Shown: positions 10,313-21,330, numbered from the stretch's first letter. The stretch: DNA of 64,000 nucleotides from Phytoseiulus persimilis (GCA_037576195.1 CM075102.1:13140745-13204744), one strand, 5' to 3'. Translations and numbers: made by a program. Notes: generated by a model from the letters alone, not told the origin.

Positions 10313-11690
10313 ATGAAACCGCAGAGTTCATACTCCTCCCCCGAGAATATAACAGATATTCCCTCTCCCATTCACACGTTGGCGTGTGCTTCTCAACCTA
10401 CGCGCCATCATTTGTCGTGGATCAGACCTGTTGAACTGAACTCTTCATCCAGCCCAAAGTACGTTCTGGACTACAAGTCCAACGAACCCGTGAGCCTGTG
10501 AAAGAATTTGGAACTCCCTTTCCGATTGAAAAGGGGGGTCAAGGTGATCATGAAGAGTCAACCATACAGAGATCCTTGACTTATTAAAGTCCCTCTCATG
10601 GTCCCTCTGCATTCGGAGTGAGATTCCGAGCCTGGCTGGTCAAGCATGCGCTGCTCTTGCCTCTGGGTGATACCGGGAAGCTACTTCTTCTATTCTTCGC
10701 TACTTCTCATCAGGGAGCTCGACTCGGGCGAGATTCTCCCACTCAGAAGATGTGACTAGCACTTCTTCCATCCTAGCTCGCGTGCGGTGGTCTGCTCAAT
10801 CTTGAACTCTCATCTCTGGGGGGCTGAACGGCTTCCGTGCCACTCTGAAGTCGTTGATCCATGCGTCGCGAGAAAACCTCGACCTAGCGGATAGAAGAAT
10901 CTGACTCTACTCTGTATTTCTTCAGAGTCCCTCAAATCGCAGCGGCTCACGTCGAAAGCGTACATCGTTTACGCACACATCCGCACCCAAGATCGCTCCA
11001 GCGTTTGTCCCCAGCGACAAAGAGACCGTACAGGAAATATGTCGAATGAGTAATACTGGGCGCTGAAAATGGAGCTGGAGGAATTCACGGACTGTCAGAC
11101 ACTAAGGCAGAAATCCTGGCTGACAGGTTCTGGCCGCTGATGGAAGGAGCGTGGCAACCGATGACCGCGAGGATGAGATGATTCCCGGACGCCCCTGGTG
11201 GCGAATCTGTGTTGGTTGCGCCGGGAAGAAACTGAGGGAACGCATCCTCGATGACAAGACTGAGGCCGAGAAGCGATTGGAGGCCCTGCAGGAGGAGACA
11301 AGAAGACTGCGGGAGCAGCTCCACTCAGCGACGCTGAGCAACGAGCTTCTGGAAGTTCAACTTCGGTTCTTCCAAACCCAAGCCGAAGGAACCTGGACGG
11401 AAGAAATGGAGTGGCTGAAAGATAGAGAGGATCTGCTTCGACGGATCCATGAGCTCCACGAGCAGATGCGCGGAGTGGTTTCGAGGAGCACCACATATCA
11501 TGAGCTGTATGTCGCGCGAGTCGAGTTCCTTGAGACTCAACTCCGCGTCAAAGAAGCCGAGGAGGGGACCCCGGCTGATCAGCATTCTTTTTCTCCAGAT
11601 CCAGGGTGCTCCTCCCTCCGAATGTGCCGATTGAAAACGGGTACCGATGACTGCTATCGGCCGATCGGTCCCGACCCGCCCTCCTGAATC
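10313..11690 (+). repeat. Repeat family R1, copy 1
   Basis: Matches 24880-25640 in the same order over its non-coding lead and coding region. It includes the damaged coiled-coil gene listed separately. I cannot define the ends. Confidence 0.65.
11044..11687 (+). pseudogene. R1 coiled-coil protein, broken start (copy 1)
   Basis: The start region equivalent to copy 2 has an in-frame TAA four codons after the ATG and then a frame change; from 11151 the frame is open for 178 codons. It contains PGRPWWRICVGCA and then a heptad-rich coiled coil (EAEKRLEALQEETRRLREQL onward, about residues 40-140). I recognise no family. A high-copy unknown mobile-element ORF1 or gag-like protein is possible because the same sequence recurs at 25238. 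Confidence 0.5.
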
Positions 11691-11699
11691 CTTCTGAGT

Positions 11700-12488
11700 A
11701 CCCCTGAATAAAGGTCTTGGAGATTTCCCGACTCGATCTGCATCTTTTCTGGAGGCACGGCTTCGAGCCCCTTCCATTGCCAGTTTTTCCCCGATTAGGA
11801 TGTTGCTCTGCTTGATCGACTCTGGCCTGTCGTTTATGCGACCGCCGACAACCGGGATTCGAGTGTTCAGTAGCTAACTCACATACACGTTTCGCGGCTT
11901 TCGAATTTCGATGGCGGTCATGTTTTCAGTGGGGAACTCCGATTTCCAGCTGAGGAACCAAACGAATCCCCTGCCCGACCGCATGGGCCGAGCTTCGAAG
12001 GGCCACGGAATAATCTCCAAATTCGCTCGGAAATCAGGCTCCTTTCAGGGAGAAGGATGACGAGGATGTTCTTTCGAAGAAAGTGCGGTGCAGCTGGCTA
12101 CGACATTCTCCGAAGTCCGCGGAATTGAAGAATCTCGAGGAAGAGCAGCGAGAGGAATTGGTGGACGAGAGGGCAAACGATAACTTCCTCAAAAGAATAC
12201 CTTTGGCCGTCCCTTCACTTCCAATTCAGGGATTGCAGCCGACTTTCCGTCGAATGAGGCTGATGCACATGATCACGACCGGAGCCGGTCACTTTGGCTT
12301 CAGACATTTTGGCCATCGATAACCGGAGTTTGAGGAATGTTTGGGTAGCTTACGCATTGTTATGCGTAACTTTGCTCACCTGAATGACTTTCGAGGATGA
12401 GGTTCGCGTTGGGGATTTGATAAGCCTTTTGGGCCTGGCTCTAGCTTCTTTGCGGCTGGATGAGAAGATCGGTGGCGAGTACAAGACT
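11700..12488. other. No recognised gene
   Basis: A short plus-strand ORF at 12083-12322 has no recognisable domain. This stretch ends at the 3' LTR of element B. Confidence 0.4.
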
Positions 12489-12794
12489 TGCCTAGAGACG
12501 ACGGCTACTGAATGAAAACGACAATTCTGGTGGACAGAATGTTTGGCTCCCCCAACACACTGAAGTTTTATTCCGGCTTTTATAGTCACTGACAGGGGAG
12601 AGTTACACGGCGAACACTGACGGTTGACGTCAGTCTACAGGCGTCCGATTTCTATCTCAGTGATCTACAGTATCGCCTGTGCGCGGTTGATCATGCTCAA
12701 AGTTCACTGACGCTTCGCTTGCTCGAATGGCGTCTTCCCTGATTCCCAAAACTGTGCCGACGACTGCTCTGGGTAAAACATCAAATACTCAACA
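12489..12794 (-). repeat. 3' LTR of Copia element B
   Basis: 306 bp, TG...CA ends. On the minus strand, CTATAAAAG (about 12578-12586) is followed a few bases later by AATAAA (12567-12572), the same TATA-polyA spacing as in the element C LTR. Confidence 0.93.
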
Positions 12795-12806
12795 GCTCCC
12801 TCCTAC
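12795..12806 (-). promoter_or_regulatory. Polypurine tract of element B
   Basis: Reads AGGAGGGAGC on the minus strand directly before the TGTTG of the 3' LTR, the expected plus-strand primer site. Confidence 0.75.
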
Positions 12807-13131
12807 ACAGAACAGTCGCTAGCTGATCATGGCCGGAACCTTCCGATGTGGGGAACATTGCATGTGACATTACTCGGATGCGCGATTACAGATCTCTTCA
12901 GCGGAAGCATCTATCGAACATCCAATGTGTAGAGACTTCACTAGATACTTTATCAGTTCGAATTCTATAGAGAAACTCCAAGCTGATGTTTGTCTAGACA
13001 TCTTTGTCGCGAAATTTTCTTCCGATTGAAGTGACATACGACCGTATCTCGAGACAAACTCTCGCCAAAAATCGTATAAAAGGGGTTGCTTTCGAGCACT
13101 TCATTACCACACTCGTCCTCCAAGTTGAACG

Positions 13132-13659
13132 ATGTCCACACCAAATGGAAATCGCCAGTTGGCACCGAGCGAAGGATTCGAAGCCGACATCGTCGTTGCC
13201 GCTCTGCCGAGGCGACTGGTCCATGCTCTGAGGCTGCTGCGCAGACTGTGTGGTACCCGGTCGTACCTGGTAATAGTCGTTGTCGGAGTTTTTGTGACCG
13301 CTTGGATCGTTTTTGGTGAGTTGACAAATCTATAGGTGACCTCCGCGATGTACATTTATGTATTCCTTCTATGTTTATTTTGTTTATTAATTATTTGTGC
13401 TCTTGACTCATATTCCCGGGCGTTACCGGCACTGGTGCACCTCGGAGAGGTTTTGCGCGAGCGAATTGACCTTGGTCAATTCGCCTGCGAGCGGCTGGGC
13501 CAACATTGGGTCTGCCTTTCCTCGGCGACTCGCCGATGCCTCGTGATGAGGACTGAGGTCCCGGTGCCCGTGGTGGCAGTGTGTCGCGCTCAGCGACAAG
13601 CTCTCCGCATGTTTGTGAACGTGTGCGGAGAGTTCCGCGTTTATTTATGCTTAGAATAG
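13132..13659 (+). CDS. Convergent gene 2 of element B: short type II membrane protein, spliced
   Basis: Exon 1 13132-13315 and exon 2 13448-13659, 131 residues. Exon 1 encodes a 43-residue basic N-terminus and a TM helix (SYLVIVVVGVFVTAWIVF, residues 44-61) and ends at a strong GTGAGT donor in phase 1. The acceptor (CGGAG, 13446-13447) is weak but restores the frame. The ectodomain carries C-x8-C-x7-C (FACERLGQHWVC...RRC) and a final VCGEF, the module seen in the larger convergent genes. It is transcribed against the retroelement and lies just inside its 3' LTR. Function inferred only: surface or attachment-type accessory protein. Confidence 0.55.
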
Positions 13660-13826
13660 AAAAAAAAAAACATTTTTTTTACACATACTTTCTTGGTAGT
13701 TACTCGATGAGTCTTGCTTCTCATGATGAGCTCAGCTGGGATCTTACTCATGACCATGAATCATTTATCCTCCTGGAGCATGTTTGAAAACATTGGAAAG
13801 GGGAGTGAGAGTCTTGACATTACTCG

Positions 13827-15084
13827 ATGAGCACTGATACATCGAGTGCCACTTCCAACCTTTCTTCCGCCTCTAGAGCTACTTTCTCTCGATCCGCACT
13901 CTCTACGATGGAGCTCCAAGGAATCGACCATGAATGTTTCATTTCTCGTCAAGGTAGCGAGATGAATGTTCGATCATTTGCTCCGAACTTGCGCGCGGCC
14001 CGTGGTGTGGCGAAATACTTGTTGTTTGTGATTACCGTGTTGTCGGTCGTACTCGGAATTCTGGTCTACTCGGGTATGTTCCAGACGTCGTAGCATATCT
14101 TGATTACGTTTCCGTGAGAGCTGCATTCCAATTTTCCGTTACTCTCCTACAGTTTTTCTCTTAAGCTCCACATCCACGAAGAGTGAGCGCATGGTTCGCG
14201 AGGCCATGCACCCGCGAAACGCCACGAGTCTGCAGTCGGTCGGACTTCCGACAACGGCTGCAACGTCAAAACCGACATCGACTGTGAGGACCTCAACCAT
14301 TCCGGAATCTGTGAGATCTAAATCACCGACTCCAACAACACCAATGTATCGTACTCTCACTGAACAAGTGACTCGAGGGTATTTTCCAACCACGACCGTT
14401 CGCGCTGTCAGACATGGGGAACGTCGTCAAACAACGACTCGTCGTTGGGTACCGAGTTCCACAACTCCAAGGTATACCCGTTCTTCCGTAACGACGACTC
14501 ATCGCTGGTATGTCGAGCATACGACCGCCGGGCGACGTTCCTATCTCAGGCCGACTCAATCCATTTCATCATCAACTCCTTCTTCGCGGGTCACATCGTC
14601 GCTTCTCACTACGGCAATTCCCACGGTATCAACTACAACCACCACTCGGTCTTCTTTGACCACTGCCGAGGCAGTTGTTGCCTCGGACCTGCCGCTTACG
14701 ACAACAGCTCGGATTCTCCCTTCTACTTCCACAACCAGGCGTCTCACTTCTCCAAATTCAATCGTGCATCCAATGACAACTGACGCCGCTTCCATATCGA
14801 CTCTCTCGAGTTCGATTTCGGAAATGAGCACCGGTTCGATTTCATCGACTTTGCCACCCAGGCGATTCGAATTGGATATCCGTGGATATCACTGTTACCA
14901 GTTGTCGTATGTGCGGACCTGCATCTACCGCAGGGATCGACGCTGTGTCGTCATTCCTCTGCACATTCCGACTCCAGATCGCTTGTCAGCTCGAAACTAT
15001 GATCCAAGTAGTTTCGCTGCTTTTGGACAAGATGTATCCGAGATACAAAGGCTCTGTTTAAAATTTTCGATCTTCTCCGCTTGA
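13827..15084 (+). CDS. Convergent gene 1 of element B: mucin-like type II membrane protein, spliced
   Basis: Exon 1 13827-14073 and exon 2 14153-15084, 392 residues. Exon 1 gives a Ser-rich cytosolic segment and a TM helix (residues 61-81, VAKYLLFVITVLSVVLGILV); its GTATGT donor leaves one base, and the acceptor after CTCCTACAG supplies the two missing bases, so the 79-nt intron is phase 1. Exon 2 is a stalk of about 200 residues rich in Thr/Ser with a few Pro, like an O-glycosylated mucin, ending in a Cys module C-x8-C-x7-C (YHCYQLSYVRTC...RRC) and LCLKF. Faces the Env-like gene tail to tail with a 90-bp gap. I infer a heavily glycosylated surface protein; no named family recognised. Confidence 0.7.
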
Positions 15085-15174
15085 TCGACGGATAAAGGTT
15101 CAAATCTTTAATTTTTGTAAATAGTGAGACGTACGTTTTTATTCTTTGGGATAAGCGAGATTCACAAGAGAGAG

Positions 15175-15699
15175 TTATATCTCAGATCTCTTCGGATGTC
15201 GGTCGGTATGGTCCATCCTCCTGTTCAAGAGGCGGATCAGGCAAGCGAGCGTATGAGCGCGCTCGAATTCGTCTGATCCATCTCGTGAGGATGACCAACC
15301 CGGCGAGCACCGAGACACGTTTGTAACCACAAAGTATATCGACAGGAATTTGACCCAATATCCAATCGTCCGATCAGGATCGGGAACCGGGGGCGATGGC
15401 GTCGACGGGTGCGTATGGTTGAAGTATGGAATCCGAACGTCTTCTCCTCCTACAGTCCTATTCTTGATCAGGCATACAACTTCTCTTGACACCAATCTGA
15501 GGCAGCTCGCTTCGAGCTCCACGCAGTCGCATGGAAAGTTGTTCTCGTTCGTTTGGGAAATCGTGCATGGCCAGTTCATCTTCTGGCAATCAGTGTCGCA
15601 GTCGGAGTATGTGAAGTACCCCAACGCGCTACTGGCCATCACGCAGACTATGATGAACGTGATCATCATCTTGACGGTTTCCATCTGCAAGTGATCCAA
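15175..15699 (-). pseudogene. Env-like six-Cys membrane protein of element B, frameshifted at the TM
   Basis: Starts with signal peptide MITFIIVCVMASSALG, then YFTYSDC and Cys at 34, 38, 45, 59, 66 and 76 (C-x3-C-x6-C-x13-C-x6-C-x9-C), GGED, two N-glycosylation sequons (NRT, NHT) and a Pro-rich stalk. Near 15300, inside the TM helix, the frame changes; the TM end and the basic tail (WIRRIRARSYARL) continue in another frame to a stop near 15182, so a small indel disrupts the gene. Same family as the proteins at 1620-2117 and 44879-45385. It was separated from its pol by the LINE insertion. Confidence 0.75.
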
Positions 15700-15780
15700 G
15701 TCTTTGGAACGTTTCTCTAGACTCTCATCTAGGGCTTCAGAACTCCTTCGAAACCCGAATCTATTCGATGGGACACTGTT

Positions 15781-18008
15781 ATGGTTATGGTTATGGTTTT
15801 ATTTGGATCTGTGTGTGTACATAGCATAATATATAAGCACATCAGCCTTTCACTTCAGGCGCGAGCAAGCTCAGCGGATCCTATGTTCTCACGCTCCCAT
15901 TTCTCGAGGAGTCGTTTTGTTGCTTCCACGGCGAATCGATTCATCTCACTGTTCAGTCCCAAGTTGGTTAGGAGGTCCTCCGTCGTGTGGTGTGCATCGT
16001 TACATTGGAATATCACATGTCCTAGTGTTTCCTCGCTGATGCCACATCTGCTGCAAGTCGGTTCCGGGTTGGCGGAGAAACGGGACCGATACTCCTTCGT
16101 AGGGAGACCTCCAGCTCTGGCAAGTGCCAGGAGTGCGGACCCCCTACTATTGTCGTATATGTGTACGGCAGCTGTTCTCGACTCCTTGTGCATTCGGTAC
16201 AATTCGAGTGAAGATTTACTAGCCATCCCGTTTACCCAGTCGTTGTCCTGTGTGGCTTTGATCTTTTCGTTCAGTAAACGATTATAGATGCCGAGGAGTG
16301 CTCTTCCAGTCTCATCTCGTTCTATTTGCAATGTGTCGCATCTGAACTTGACTTTGAGCTCTTCCACCCGTGCACAGGCTTTTGTATCAATGTTTTGCGC
16401 TTTCAGCATGTCCAGTATCATTCTCGGCCAGCGAGTGGCTGCCATGCAACTGATTCGAGCAAAATACTTGAGTTTACTCTTGGCCTCCCGCGCTTCGAAG
16501 GATGACCAGTTGAGTTCGGACTCAAGGAATTCGTTGGCAACATTCCACCCTGTGATGCCGAGTGCCCATCGCGCTGCGCGCCGTTGGGTCTTCTCTAACT
16601 CGTCGCTTGTCTTCTTAGTCATCACCGTGACTGAATTAGCATAAGTTAGTTTGGGAACAGCCACTGCTTTCCAGAATGTCTTCGACAGCTCAAATTTGCT
16701 AGAGCTCCAGAGTACCTGAGCGTGCATCTGGTTCAGGGCTTTTTTGGATGTGTTGATCCAAATATCTTCCTGTTTCTTGAGATAGTTTGTTCCATCACAT
16801 AATGTTATTCCCAAGTATTTGTATTCCTCAGCCACCGGTATCGGCTCACCTTGAACTTTCAGTCCTGTGCAGTCGCCAACCTGGTGCCGAGAAAAGATCA
16901 AGATGGCACTCTTCTTTGGATTGAAATGCAGTTTCATTTCATCCCCAAATTTAGATGCGACCTGTAGGAGCTTTTGAATGTCTGCGGCGTTTCTTGCCAT
17001 GAGCACTAGATCATCGGCGAAGAGCAGACCTGGTACATTGGTGTACCTCTTTTCAGTTACGTTCCAGAAGTCGCCCTTCCTCCAAATTTCAAAACCGATC
17101 CCGGTTTTTATCAGGCGATTTCCTAGTTCTGAGATATATATGGAAAATAATATACTGCTGAGCGGACAGCCTTGTTTCACACCTTCAGTTGTGTACAACC
17201 AGTCTGAGTCGGTTCCATCATAGACAAGCTTTATTTTGTTGTCTATGTATAATCGCCTCAGCAGGTCTATCCACGTTGGATTCATTCCAACATCAGACAG
17301 TACTTTCCACAGTTTGACTCTGTCGATTTTGTCGAACGCTCGCGAGCAATCGAGGAAGCAGGCAATCAGGCCTTGCTTCTTTTTCCTAGACAGTTCTATG
17401 GCTGACGTGATAATGAACAGATTGTCATCTCCACGCCTTCCCGGTCTGAATCCATTCTGGATTTCACCAAGTATCCCTCTGTCCTCTATCCACTTCTGAA
17501 TCCTCGTTGCGAGTATTTTCGTGAATAGTCGATATAGAACCGGAGTGATAGTTATCGGTCTGAAGGTGTCGAGATGTCCTTTCTTGGACGAATCCTTACT
17601 CACGAGGGTGACTTTTCCTTCTTTCCAATCGTTTGGGATCTCTTCTTCCCCTGAGAAGATTCTATTTAGCAGGTCTGTCAGGATGGTGACTCCCTTCTCT
17701 CCCAAGCTTTTCAAGATGCTAGCAGGGATATCATCGAGTCCGCAACCAGTGCGTCCATTGATTTTCCCCAGCATCTCTATAGTCTCAGTCGTCTCAATGG
17801 AGATGTCTGTTTGTCCACCTCTGCGGCAGGCAGCGGATTTTCTGGGACTTGATTCAGTATCACCCTCTGTGCTGGCTACCAGCAGGTTCTGGGCCGTTGC
17901 AGTGAGGTGTTCACCTAATCTTTCATTTGGGACAATGGCTCCATCATTTCCCACGACTTTCGCTGGTTTCGAGTCCGACCTTTTCATGCGATTTATGTAA
18001 CGCCACAT
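15781..18008 (-). mobile_element. 5'-truncated LINE inserted in Copia element B
   Basis: An 8-bp target duplication ACACTGTT flanks it exactly (15773-15780 and 18009-18016). On the minus strand it starts inside coding sequence and ends in a short CCATAA-type repeat tail (complement of gttatggttatggtt at 15779-15793). It interrupts element B between RNase H and the Env-like gene. Confidence 0.93.
15855..18008 (-). CDS. LINE reverse transcriptase, endonuclease missing by 5' truncation
   Basis: 717 intact codons running from the insertion edge to the stop. RT blocks in order: RPITITPVLYRLFTKILATR, NGFRPGRRGDDNLF, DCSRAFDKIDR (catalytic Asp), GVKQGCPLSSILFSIYI, FADDLVLMA (catalytic DD), NPKKSAILIF and YKYLGITL. 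Near the C-terminus is CSRCGISEETLGHVIFQC, the CCHC-type zinc motif found after the RT in R1/jockey-like LINEs. The apurinic endonuclease and ORF1 are absent, the usual outcome of truncated target-primed reverse transcription. No stops, so the insertion is younger than the Copia host. Confidence 0.93.
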   Translation of the reverse strand: MWRYINRMKRSDSKPAKVVGNDGAIVPNERLGEHLTATAQNLLVASTEGDTESSPRKSAACRRGGQTDISIETTETIEMLGKINGRTGCGLDDIPASILKSLGEKGVTILTDLLNRIFSGEEEIPNDWKEGKVTLVSKDSSKKGHLDTFRPITITPVLYRLFTKILATRIQKWIEDRGILGEIQNGFRPGRRGDDNLFIITSAIELSRKKKQGLIACFLDCSRAFDKIDRVKLWKVLSDVGMNPTWIDLLRRLYIDNKIKLVYDGTDSDWLYTTEGVKQGCPLSSILFSIYISELGNRLIKTGIGFEIWRKGDFWNVTEKRYTNVPGLLFADDLVLMARNAADIQKLLQVASKFGDEMKLHFNPKKSAILIFSRHQVGDCTGLKVQGEPIPVAEEYKYLGITLCDGTNYLKKQEDIWINTSKKALNQMHAQVLWSSSKFELSKTFWKAVAVPKLTYANSVTVMTKKTSDELEKTQRRAARWALGITGWNVANEFLESELNWSSFEAREAKSKLKYFARISCMAATRWPRMILDMLKAQNIDTKACARVEELKVKFRCDTLQIERDETGRALLGIYNRLLNEKIKATQDNDWVNGMASKSSLELYRMHKESRTAAVHIYDNSRGSALLALARAGGLPTKEYRSRFSANPEPTCSRCGISEETLGHVIFQCNDAHHTTEDLLTNLGLNSEMNRFAVEATKRLLEKWERENIGSAELARA

Positions 18009-18026
18009 ACACTGTTCGCGAGTGCG

Positions 18027-20843
18027 TCAGCGAGGATGACGCCCTCGATAATTACCTTGGATGGGACAATCATCCCCCGATGCACAGCTGTTGTGGCATT
18101 GCAGGCACTTCGTCAGAATGTCAGCAACGTTCTGTGCTGTCGGGCAACAATGGATTGTAACTTCTCCGCGCTGTAGTTTCTCTCGACAGTAGAAATGTCT
18201 CACCTCGATGTGCTTTGAGCGCTTGTGGAAGGATGGATTCTCAGCAAGAGCGATCGTCGACTGGTTATCAACGAGCAACTTTGGTACGACTGGATGTCCA
18301 AGCTCTGCGAGTGAGCGCGCTGTCCAAATCGCGGTCTTGAGTGTCTCAGAGAGGGCCACAAGCTCCGCCTCCATTGAAGAGAGCGTCACGGACGCTTGGC
18401 GGTTGCTCGCCCAAGAAATGACTCCACCTCCGAACCGAATCAATGAGCCGGTGGTGCTCCGTCTCGTTTGCTCGTCGCCAGCGAAATCTGCATCGCTGAA
18501 ACACTCGAGCAGCTCTGGACCGCTCCCCGTGTACCGGAGACCGAAAGTCTTGGTACCTTGGAGGTAGCGCAGCACTTTCAATGCGAGATCCCAAAGACGT
18601 CTGGTGGGACGATCCAGGAACCTTGACAGGTATCCCACCACGTAACCGAGGTCAAAACGCGTCGCAATCGTGAGGTACATCAAACCACCAACAGTTGAAC
18701 GATACGGCAGTTCTGGCTCGACTTCGTCACTGGGATTCGACTTGTAGTTGTTGTCCATTGGGACTGCTGTTTCCTTGCATTTTTGACATCTGGAATCTGT
18801 CTAGCAGTTCTTGGATATACTTTGATTGGTGGACACGAATGACGGAGTTGTCATCCGATGATTCGACATGTAGACCGAGAAAGAACTCTAACTTCCTGGA
18901 AGTGATTTCGAACTCCTTACCGAGGTTCTCGAGAAACTCCTGCACGACCTCTTGGTCTGATCCCGCTGTCAATCCATCGTCAACGTACAGGGCAACCAAA
19001 ATTCGTTTTGGGCCAATTGTGAAGTACACGCAAGGATCAGCTTGGCTCTGTGTGAGTCAAAGTCCTGTCAGAACCTGGTCGATCCTCAGGTTCCAAGCCC
19101 TTGATGCCTGACGAAGGCCGTAGCCCGCCCTCAAGAGTTTGCAGACTCGATTCGTTCCATCTTCGAACCCTTTAGGTTGGTTCGTGTAGATTTCTTCCGA
19201 TAGTTCCGAGTGCAGAAATGGTGTCTTAACGTCGAACTGGTATAGCTTCAGTTTCTCCCTGGCAGCTATTGACAGAATTGTTTTGATGGTATCGAACCTA
19301 GCTACAGGCGAGTAGAGCTCTGTGAAATCTATACCTGGACGTTGGCTGAATCCTTGAATGACCCATCTTGCACGGAACCTCTCGATGTTACCTAGGGCGT
19401 CTTTCTTTGCTTTGAAGATCCATCGATTCCCAAACGTGCGTCTGCCTTTTGGAAGTTCGGTGAGCTTCCAAACCTTGTGGAAATCGAGCGACGCCATCTC
19501 CTCTGCCATTGCACTAAGCCACTGTTGGCTGTAATTGGACTTGTGGACATCTTCTATACATGTCGGTTCGTCAACCAAATTATTTACACCGGTGCTTACT
19601 GTTTCGCTGACACACATCGCAACGTGTGCGCTGCCGGCCTGGTACCTCTCCGGAGGACGCAACTTGGATCGATCTCGTAGCTCGTATCTCCCGCGCCGTT
19701 CGTTGCGTTTTTCACTTGGGGCAGCCGCTCCTGCGGCGCCATGTCCTTAATTCGAGGATTCTCTTTCCGGCACGGGGCCCGCGGATGCTGCTTTTTCACT
19801 TGCTGATGCGTTCTCTCTGGTTTCCGTTGACGGATTGGCTCCTTCGATTCGGATTGTTCTTCGCCGTTGCCTTCAGGCGCTTCTGCTTCGGCGGCATTCT
19901 CTGAGGCGACTCCTCCATCCAGTGGACTGGGAGTGCTCACTTACACGTCCTTTGTCGTGACGATCTGTCTGGTCTCGGGATACCACACACGATAGCTGAG
20001 ACCATCTTCGTCGATCCTGACAATGTAACCTGGGAATCCTCTGGTGTCCAACTTGTCCTTCTGCGGGGTGCGGTTGTAAAACTTGCACTCGGTGCCAAAT
20101 GCTCTGATGAGACTGATGTACGGTTTTCTCCTCATGATCATCTCGTACGGTGTCTTCCCGGCTGATTCGACAAACTTTACGCAATTCGTCGTGTGAGCGG
20201 AAAAGCTCACGGCTTCCGCCCAAAGGTACTTGGGAAGGCCACTGTCGATGAGCATGGTCCTTGCCAGGTCAAACAATGATCGATTTAAACGCTCACTTAT
20301 ACCATTAAGTTGGGGGGTAAAAGGAGGGGAGTAACTTACATCAGCTCCGATGGCACTCATGATCTCCTTCACTCTCTGATTCTTGAACTCAGTTCCTTCA
20401 TCAGAGTGGAGATGATACACAGTGAAACCGCTTTGATTCTGGAACCATTTGACGAACTCCGCGATGTGGTTAGGCACTTGATCCTTTGATTCCAAGAAGT
20501 ACACTTTTCGAAACCGAGTCATGTCGTCAGTCAGCGTGAGAAACAGATTCGCTCCTCCAAGAGATCTCTTACGCATAGCGCAGGTGTCCGCGTGTATGTA
20601 CCCTGGTCTTGGAGCTACCACTTTCCCGGGTTTCGGCCTGTTGCTCGAACGATGCATCTTGCCTTGGGTACATACGTCACATTTCACGAAGTCATTGATT
20701 ATCTCGTATCCTTCGCGGTTCAGCATTTTTCTGAGGGTCTTAACGTTGATGTGAGCGAACATCTCGTGTACCGCTTTCAGACTTACTTTCTTCTTTAGTC
20801 TCGTGGGTCGAGCCGCTATCAACAGCAAATATTTCTTCAGCAC
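18027..20843 (-). pseudogene. pol: Copia pol of element B (integrase-RT-RNase H), several lesions
   Basis: Integrase: HEMFAHIN...CDVC zinc region, then catalytic residues in YIHADT, LHSDEGTEF and GISERLNRS (20843-19944). A TAA at 19941-19943 interrupts the frame, a frameshift follows near 19655, a TGA sits at 19057-19059 just before the YVDDG box (RT), and another frameshift near 18785 precedes RNase H (YRSTVGGLMYLT, FSDADFAGD, SSMEAELVALSE). The domain content is complete from integrase onward, but this copy cannot make an uninterrupted polyprotein. Confidence 0.9.
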
Positions 20844-21330
20844 TTGCCTGATTGACTTCGGCTTGCTGGCACTCCACGATCAGGGCTTCAGCAATGTTGG
20901 CTTGCGGCGGCAGTGTTCTCGATTGTCCTCTGCCTCTTCCTCTGCCTCGAAATCCGCCTCTGCGTTGATTCCCGCCTTGTCGGGGAAGTCTGCAGGCAGA
21001 TTGCATGTGTCCTCGTTGATTGCAGTTGTAACATATCAGACAACCTCAGAGCAGGGACCCGATTCTCAAAGCTCCCTCGAAGCTCAAACTTAACTTCGGA
21101 TGACTGCACAGATGTTCTTCGGTAGTTGGATCTTCTGGCGAAGTTTCCTCTCCTGAAGTGTTGATTCCTTGAGGGGTTGAATCGGGAGAACATCGCTGTG
21201 ATCTCGTTGACGTCACTTTGGTTCCTTCGAATGGCTACTCCTTCGATTAGATCCGTCAGTGTGTCCAGATGTTTGTCAGAGTCCAGTCGGGTGCTCCATC
21301 CCTGTCGGAACGGTTCCCATGAACAAGACA
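20815..21330 (-). pseudogene. gag C-terminus and protease stub of element B
   Basis: Directly after the 5' LTR the sequence reads as mid-gag (SWEPFRQGW..., aligned with SWEALKQGF of element C), so the leader, primer-binding site and N-terminal gag are gone. Downstream are a frameshift, a CCHC knuckle (CYNCNQRGHMQSAC), an Arg/Gly-rich stretch, and the protease motif FAVDSGST, after which a deletion of roughly 370 bp joins to the pre-integrase region in a different frame. The element therefore lacks protease and priming signals. Confidence 0.8.

Noticed and set aside
16288..17999. Plus-strand ORFs at 16288-16644, 17521-18000 and others
   Set aside because: Shadows of the LINE reverse transcriptase on the opposite strand.
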